NCBI GenBank assembly: GCA_905221605.1
Contig: CAJNDS010001383.1
Location: 1-20,602, forward strand
Reading direction: 5' to 3'
DNA: 20,602 nt
From: Symbiodinium natans
Taxonomy: Eukaryota > Sar > Dinophyceae > Suessiales > Symbiodiniaceae
Shown here: one piece after another, positions 16,623 to 20,602 of the stretch
Layout of the letters: each line of letters opens with the position of its first letter
Position numbering within the stretch: position 1 is the stretch's first letter
Position numbers and translations under genes: made by a program
Notes under the pieces: model-generated
Seen by the model: only the letters and a program-made list of their open reading frames with translations
Databases searched by the model: none
Told to the model about the DNA's origin: nothing

Positions 16623-16833
16623 CGGGAACCTTAAAAGGGCTCAGAAGGCTTGCAATCAACTCCAAAAGTGCTTAGCCTTTCAACTTCGATTCGGAACCCT
16701 CTAAGCCCTAATTCCCTTCTTGGCACCACGAAACCTTGAGGCCTTTCCTATATAGGTTATGGGGTTTATAGGGTATGAACTCTGATTTAGGGGCATATCT
16801 TTCATGGTTCAGTTTTCAGCAGAAAGAATTTAG
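16623..16833. other. spacer, no coding signal
   Basis: Mixed sequence with GGTTTATAGGG-like telomere variants at about 16760-16790. It ends in TTTTCAGCAG and GAATTTAG, acceptor-like sequence for the exon at 16834. Confidence 0.4.
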
Positions 16834-16922
16834 ATACGGACGCGCCGGAGCTCGAGGACGAGCGGTTTAAGTCTCGCAAAGCGGGTCATTCCACAAAGTG
16901 CCGGGGCACGAGAAAATCGACT
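16834..16922 (+). CDS. acidic-to-basic exon, unknown protein
   Basis: Acceptor AAGAATTTAG|AT. The frame reads TDAPELEDERFKSRKAGHST then KCRGTRKST, with strong third-position bias in the first 25 codons, ending in phase 0 at GACT|GTTTTTTC. An alternative earlier donor is ACAAA|GTGCCG. Downstream bias vanishes. Protein unknown. Confidence 0.4.
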
Positions 16923-17163
16923 GTTTTTTCCTGGTTTTGCTTGTGGCTTGGAGTTGGGCAGGGGATCCCCTTAATATTCAACGCTAAACCCAGTTCTGCC
17001 ATAATAATGTCTCAATAGATGGAGAAACTTGATTCTATGTTTCTATATCATTCTATACCATTTCGAGATTCACGAGCATGCATATTTCGATTTGTTTGGT
17101 TCAAGGGGTTTAGAGTTGAAAGGCGTGGTCAGTCGCGGATCGAAGCCTTTTGCCCTGTCCTAG

Positions 17164-17530
17164 GCGTTTGCTCAAGCTGTGTGATTCGCTACCATACCTC
17201 TTTGACCGTCATGGCGCAAAGTCGACTTCGTACACTCTGGCTGCTCGACCTGAAGTTTGGAAGAGGTGTGGCAGCAGTTAGAAGCTTGCAGCTGTTCGTC
17301 GTGGGTCTCGGGGTTAGGGGAGCATACCTATCGTCAAGCTTCACAACAGAATGTTTTGCATCTCCTTCGTGGAACGTGTCCGATCCCTTTTGGGGGGTCC
17401 TGCTTTAACGGTGCCGCACTATATAGCGGACCCAAAAGGAACCCTCTCATTTAGAGAACTACCCACGGACCACCGCGGAACGCCGCGTGGAACGCCCCCG
17501 GGACGCGTGCCCTGTGGAGTTCCCCCTTAG
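17164..17530 (+). CDS. two-exon 3' end running into the minisatellite
   Basis: Exon 17164-17254 (pyrimidine tract then CTGTCCTAG|G) reads RLLKLCDSLPYLFDRHGAKS, then YTLAARPE, ending in phase 0 at CTGAA|GTTTGG. Exon 17318-17530 (CGGGGTTAG|GGG) reads GSIPIVKLHNRMFCISFVER, then LLGGPALTVPHYIADPKG, then FRELPTDHRGTPRGTPPG to a TAG at 17528-17530. The last 20 or so residues are encoded by the first unit of the GC-rich tandem repeat. The intron would be 63 bp. Phase agrees at the join. Family unknown. Confidence 0.45.
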
Positions 17531-18182
17531 CTTGACGGACCACCGCGGAACGCCACGTGGAACGCCCCCGGGACGCGTGCCCTGTGGAGTTCCCCCTTAG
17601 CTGCCTTAGCTTGATGCATTCGGAACGCCGCGAAACGCCACGTGGAACGCCCCCGGGACGCCTGCCCTGTGGAGTTCCCCCTTAGCTTGACGGATTCGGA
17701 ACGCCACGTGGAACGCCCCCGGATGCGTGCCCTGTGGAGTTCCCCCTTAGCTTGACGGATTCGGAACGCCGCGTGGAACGCCACAGTGGCGTGCGTCCTG
17801 TGGAGTTCCTCCTTAGTTTTGACGGATTCGGAACACCGCGGAACGCCACGTGGAACGCCCCCGGGACGCGTGCCCTGTGGAGTTCCCCCTTAGCTTGACG
17901 GATTCCGAACGCCGCAGAATGCTACGTGCAACGCCACGGCGGCCCGCGTCCTGTGGAGTTCCCCCTTAGCTTGACGGATTCGGAACGCCACGTGCAACGC
18001 CACGGCGGCCCGCGTCCTGTGGAGTTCCCCCTGAGCTTGACGGATTCGGAACGCCGCAGAACGCCACGGGGAATCGGAACGCCGCGGTACGCCACGTGGA
18101 ACGCCGCGTCGGCGCGCATCCTGTGGAGTTCCCCCTTAGCTTGACGGATTCGGAACGCTGCGGAACGCCGCGTCGGCGCGCT
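17464..18182 (+). repeat. GC-rich minisatellite, nine units of ~65-104 bp
   Basis: The unit contains GACGGATTCGGAACGCC, CACGTGGAACGCC, then CCGGGACGCGTGCC, and ends CTGTGGAGTTCCCCCTTAGC. CTGTGGAGTT starts at 17512, 17582, 17667, 17732, 17798, 17875, 17951, 18017 and 18121. Unit length varies by whole blocks of GGAACGCCGC-type sub-repeats. From 17760 on, many units replace CCCCCGGGACG with CACGGCGGCCCG. Rich in CpG and CACGTG. Open minus-strand frames here are by-products. Confidence 0.95.
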
Positions 18183-18245
18183 TAACGGCACGCGTTATAC
18201 GCCACTCGCGGACGCTTGCGAGCGCTTGCGGACGCTTTGCGGACA
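18183..18245 (+). repeat. short GCGGACGCTT tandem repeat
   Basis: CGCGGACGCTTGCGAGCGCTTGCGGACGCTTTGCGGAC-like DNA, three to four copies of a GCGGACGCTT/GCGAGCGCTT decamer, directly following the minisatellite. Confidence 0.8.
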
Positions 18246-18360
18246 CAACGCAACGACGTTTGGTAACCACCCAAGCCAACTTTTAAAACAGGAACCCTTC
18301 TGCGGAGCATTCGGGAAAAGGAACCCTACAGAAGCCCCAAAAAGCCCATTTGCTACCCAG

Positions 18361-18714
18361 GCTCTTCGTCTTGCTGGCAGCGGCCTCATCGGCTCCAACT
18401 TGCGAGGATGACGGCGAGGAGGTCTGCGCGCTGCAGACGGGGCAGCTACTCGGATTGAGAGGGGTTGGGGTTTAGGGTTTAGCGTCTAGGGTTTAGGATT
18501 TAGGGTTTGTTTAGGGGTTGTGTAGAGTCGGAAGGGGTGCAGGGTCTGTAGGGCTTAGGTGTGTTTTCAGGGTCCGCTCTGCTGCACGGGCCGCTTTGTG
18601 GAGGGCTCCATGTTTGTGCTCGTGTTTGTCCGTAACGCCTTTAAACAATTCAGGGTGCGGGAAATGGGCCACATTTCTCAACCTTTGGACCCACGCCCAT
18701 GCACGTTTCTGTAG
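18361..18714 (+). CDS. 3' end of a probable small secreted protein gene
   Basis: Exon 18361-18463 (TGCTACCCAG|G) reads LFVLLAAASSAPTCEDDGEE, then VCALQTGQLLG. It has a hydrophobic Leu/Ala/Val core followed by small residues and a Cys/Asp/Glu-rich start of a mature chain: a typical signal peptide with likely cleavage after ASS or SSA. The start codon would be in a missing upstream exon. The exon ends in phase 0 at GAGAGGG|GTTGGGG. Exon 18571-18714 (GTGTGTTTTCAG|GGT) reads GPLCCTGRFVEGSMFVLVFV, then RNAFKQFRVREMGHISQ, to TAG at 18712-18714. The 107-bp intron is made of TTTAGGG-like repeats. Third positions are strongly G/C in both exons. Function unknown. Confidence 0.5.
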
Positions 18715-18955
18715 AGAAAACGATGCCATCTCAGATCGGCAACTAGATCAGAGACAGAGCTGCAAGACTGCAACCTAAACCTCAAACCCTAACCTGAAAC
18801 CCCGCAAATCCCGACATGTGTGTCAGCGAAGCGGGCCTCCTGAGCCGTAAGCCCTTGTGTTGAAACCCTATACGCAAGCCCCGTCCGCATACCTTCGATC
18901 ATGAGGCGGGTGGGTAGGGTTGTCGTTTGTCTCAGTTTGTGGTTTTTTTCGCGAG

Positions 18956-19089
18956 ATGTTAATGTGCTTAAGTCGCTGGGACAGGAGCCATTTGAAAAGA
19001 AAAGAGCTGAAAAGATGAAGCTAAAGCTGTGCGCAAGCCAATTACCAGGGAACATGCGGAGCCTTCAGGGGCAGACTGAGATTGACTAA
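18956..19089 (+). CDS. terminal exon, Lys-rich C-terminus
   Basis: A T tract and TTTTTTTCGCGAG| precede the frame VNVLKSLGQEPFEKKRAEKM, then KLKLCASQLPGNMRSLQGQ, ending TEID and TAA (19087-19089). The composition is that of a charged helical C-terminus. The frame remains open upstream to 18901 (ATG), so a short gene starting there cannot be excluded. Family unknown. Confidence 0.4.
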
Positions 19090-19194
19090 GTTCTTTTGCC
19101 CTGGGCAGCTGCTCAGGCCGAGTCTATCATGATAGCCCTAGCCTTAGGTTGCTCAAAAAGGTTCTTTTCTTTTTGGTTTCTGTGCCACTCCAAG

Positions 19195-19256
19195 GAGAGA
19201 TCATGTTGCTCGGGTGCGACAGGGAGCCGGAACAAGGGCGAAACCCGAAGCTGTAG
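19195..19256 (+). CDS. short possible exon
   Basis: After TTTCTGTGCCACTCCAAG| the frame reads EIMLLGCDREPEQGRNPKL and then TAG (19254-19256), with high third-position G/C. A competing open frame (CSGATGSRNKGETRSC) extends from 19096 to 19341. Low confidence. Confidence 0.25.
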
Positions 19257-19436
19257 GCTCCCAAGTAGCAACCTTGATCAGCCCGCAATATCCGTTGTGA
19301 AGCAAGGCGCCCTTGATCCCAAGCTTCGCGCTACTAGCTAAATGTGGGGGGGGGGGGGGGCATGTTTTCCTACGAAAGCAGGGGATTCACGCTGTTTTCC
19401 TCATACCTGCTCGGTTCATGACGTTTTTCTTTCCAG

Positions 19437-19653
19437 CTCTGCAAGTCGACCAAAAAGCAAAACCGGGGAGCGTGGGATGGCACGCCCGAGCGGATAAGGG
19501 GCTTCAAGGCTTAGGGTGGCTTTCCGGGGGTGATTTTTAGTGTTTCAGGGTTTCGGGTTTTGGGCGTCCCCCCGAACCCTCAACACCCCCGAAGCCCAGG
19601 GCCGAGGCGCAGCCACAGGTGGAGTGCAACAAGTGCAGGCCACCTCAACTGGG
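19437..19653 (+). CDS. two-exon segment, well-formed acceptor and GC donor
   Basis: Exon 19437-19508 follows TGACGTTTTTCTTTCCAG|, the best pyrimidine tract in the window, and reads LCKSTKKQNRGAWDGTPERI, then RGFK, ending in phase 0 at AAG|GCTTAG, a GC donor; the frame would stop at that TAG if unspliced. Exon 19595-19653 (CCCCCGAAG|CCC) continues in phase as PRAEAQPQVECNKCRPPQLG. C-x2-C suggests metal binding but is too short to name. Its donor is CTGGG|GTTGAG, or earlier CACAG|GTGGAG. Confidence 0.45.
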
Positions 19654-19740
19654 GTTGAGAAATATGGTTGGGCCTCATCAGCTAGTGTTTTGCAAAAGCC
19701 GTTTTATGTTGTGAATGGCTTAGAGGTTCACAGGTTGTAG

Positions 19741-20124
19741 CAAGAAGATGGGTCGTGGTTTCGGCGAGTCGTGAGGTTCCGGGTATCGATTTGGGAGTTC
19801 GATGTTTGGCGCTTTCAAGAGAAGTACAAAAGGCAGGTCCAGAAAGCATGGTGCAGAAACTGCGGTGGACGGTAGCGACAGTTGAAGATTCCCAAACCCC
19901 TAAAAGCCCTATTCACAAGTTACCCCCTTGGAAGATGCTGGAAGGCACCTCTGCTGCCCGCAGCGACTGGGAAGAAAGCTTCTGGTAGCCCTGCCTTTGG
20001 ACCGTTTTTGGTCCGTTTGGTGTGCTCTAAGAGAAGTTGCAAGGGTTCCGGGAGTTGGACGGTCGAAGATGCTAGAAAAAAGCACCCAGCGGAAACGACC
20101 CTTGTTCACTCGAGCGTTCTCACG
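19741..20124 (+). CDS. exons of an unknown aromatic-rich protein
   Basis: Exon 19741-19871 (GGTTGTAG|CAA) reads QEDGSWFRRVVRFRVSIWEF, then DVWRFQEKYKRQVQKAW, then CRNCGGR, with donor GGACG|GTAGCG. It is rich in Trp, Phe and Arg and has C-x2-C. A small island at 19934-19985 (EGTSAARSDWEESF) may be another exon. Exon 20032-20124 (GTGCTCTAAG|) reads SCKGSGSWTVEDARKKHPAE, then TTLVHSSVLT, and ends in phase 0 at the near-perfect donor ACG|GTAAGG. Phases between these islands do not all agree, so at least one boundary is wrong. Family unknown. Confidence 0.45.
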
Positions 20125-20174
20125 GTAAGGCGGCATGACGGTGAAAAGCGGCGCGCGTTCTGCGCTGCCTGCAG

Positions 20175-20228
20175 CGCCCAGTGCGGTCGCTGCGATTTCT
20201 GCTCCTTGTCTCAAGCAGGGCTTGTACA
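20175..20228 (+). CDS. possible Cys-rich exon
   Basis: After GCTGCCTGCAG| one frame reads AQCGRCDFCSLSQAG; with the preceding bases this would be C-x2-C-x3-C-x2-C-x2-C. The phase-compatible frame after the donor at 20125 instead reads RPVRSLRFLLLVSS. Undecided; either would be followed by loss of coding bias. Confidence 0.25.
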
Positions 20229-20289
20229 GAATGAGAGCAGCAGTCATCTGTTATGTTCTGTTTTACTTTCAGGGCACATGAGTTTTGCA

Positions 20290-20602
20290 TGAAGTCATAG
20301 AAATTACAAATTCCTACTTTCCGTCTCCATCTTTAATGGAATGGCTTTGTGGAGAACATGATTGTTACAATCCAACATTAAGCGGTTCTTTGTCTTTTGA
20401 CTTTCTCGTTTCATTTATGCTTCGTTCTTTTCTTCTTTTTCACATGTTTAGTCTCCATTTTCTATGTCTATCGTCTAATAATACTTTAAGGAATACAACT
20501 ACAAATAGAATCGCCTTTTCCTGTCATTCTTAGCAAAGATTTCTACGAAAAGGTTTTAATTCTCCACCTGTCTCTTCTTCAAATTCATTTCGGCTTCTCT
20601 TC
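20290..20602. other. AT- and pyrimidine-rich region, different composition, no gene
   Basis: From about 20290 the sequence becomes A+T-rich with TTC/TCTT runs on the plus strand. It has no telomere-like motifs and no G/C-biased frame, unlike everything before. An open frame of 82 codons exists but reads as low-complexity Ser/Phe/Leu. It may be intergenic or a long intron, and continues past the window edge. Confidence 0.6.

Noticed and set aside
17527-18191. Repeated minus-strand peptide (VKLRGNSTG type) suggesting a repeat protein
   Set aside because: Its periodicity is that of the minisatellite; unit lengths are not multiples of three, so the frame shifts between units.

Overview
The window reads as nuclear DNA of a eukaryotic microbe, most likely an alga or alveolate with a large, repeat-rich genome. 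There is no bacterial-style gene packing. Degenerate and perfect CCCTAAA/TTTAGGG (plant/algal-type telomere) motifs are scattered through almost every non-coding stretch on both strands, and long simple-sequence arrays are common. Coding signal appears only as short islands (about 45-320 bp). These are open in one frame, mostly rich in G/C at third codon positions, and bounded by plausible splice signals. Several candidate donors are GC rather than GT, one candidate intron is flanked by direct repeats, and acceptors often read AG|G. Together with TTTAGGG this fits a dinoflagellate best, but other TTTAGGG algae (haptophyte, cryptophyte, prasinophyte) are not excluded. I found no rRNA, tRNA, CRISPR, phage or bacterial IS. 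No protein matches a family I can name with certainty.

Layout. 1-1456: CA microsatellite, then telomere-like DNA with a perfect CCCTAAA array at 849-908. 1457-1705: two exon-like islands separated by a 120-bp unit bounded by 11-bp direct repeats. 1764-1952: AT-rich microsatellites. 2113-2270: minus-strand exon. 2331-2872: a three-copy diverged repeat with a strong hairpin. 2880-3459 and 4669-5098: very long (ACT)n arrays, with telomere-like DNA and two small repeat families between and after them. 5651-8114: plus-strand exons, including a three-exon model from an ATG at 7466. 8447-12099: plus-strand exons of one or more genes, with an antisense candidate at 10229-10659; a gene end is placed at 12099 with AATAAA 28 bp downstream. 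12261-14567: two of three copies of an inverted-repeat (MITE-like) element (the third is at 8351-8430), a GAAA-rich tract, a six-copy palindromic motif cluster, and exons. 14596-17530: further plus-strand exons and one long minus-strand exon (16310-16617). 17464-18182: GC-rich minisatellite. 18361-18714: end of a probable small secreted-protein gene. 18956-20124: more exons. 20290-20602: AT- and pyrimidine-rich DNA of clearly different composition.

Gene models were made by joining islands only where reading phases agree (7466-8114; 8447-11034; 11573-12099; 12409-14046; 17164-17530; 18361-18714; minus 10659-10229). They are hypotheses: no transcript or homology evidence was available. The most interesting pattern is how introns relate to repeats. 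Many candidate splice junctions fall inside telomere-like motifs (donor GTTTGGG/GTTTAGG, acceptor TTTAG|GG). All three copies of the inverted-repeat element end 16-28 bp upstream of a putative exon. One candidate intron carries 11-bp flanking duplications. All three suggest introns built from mobile or telomeric sequence.
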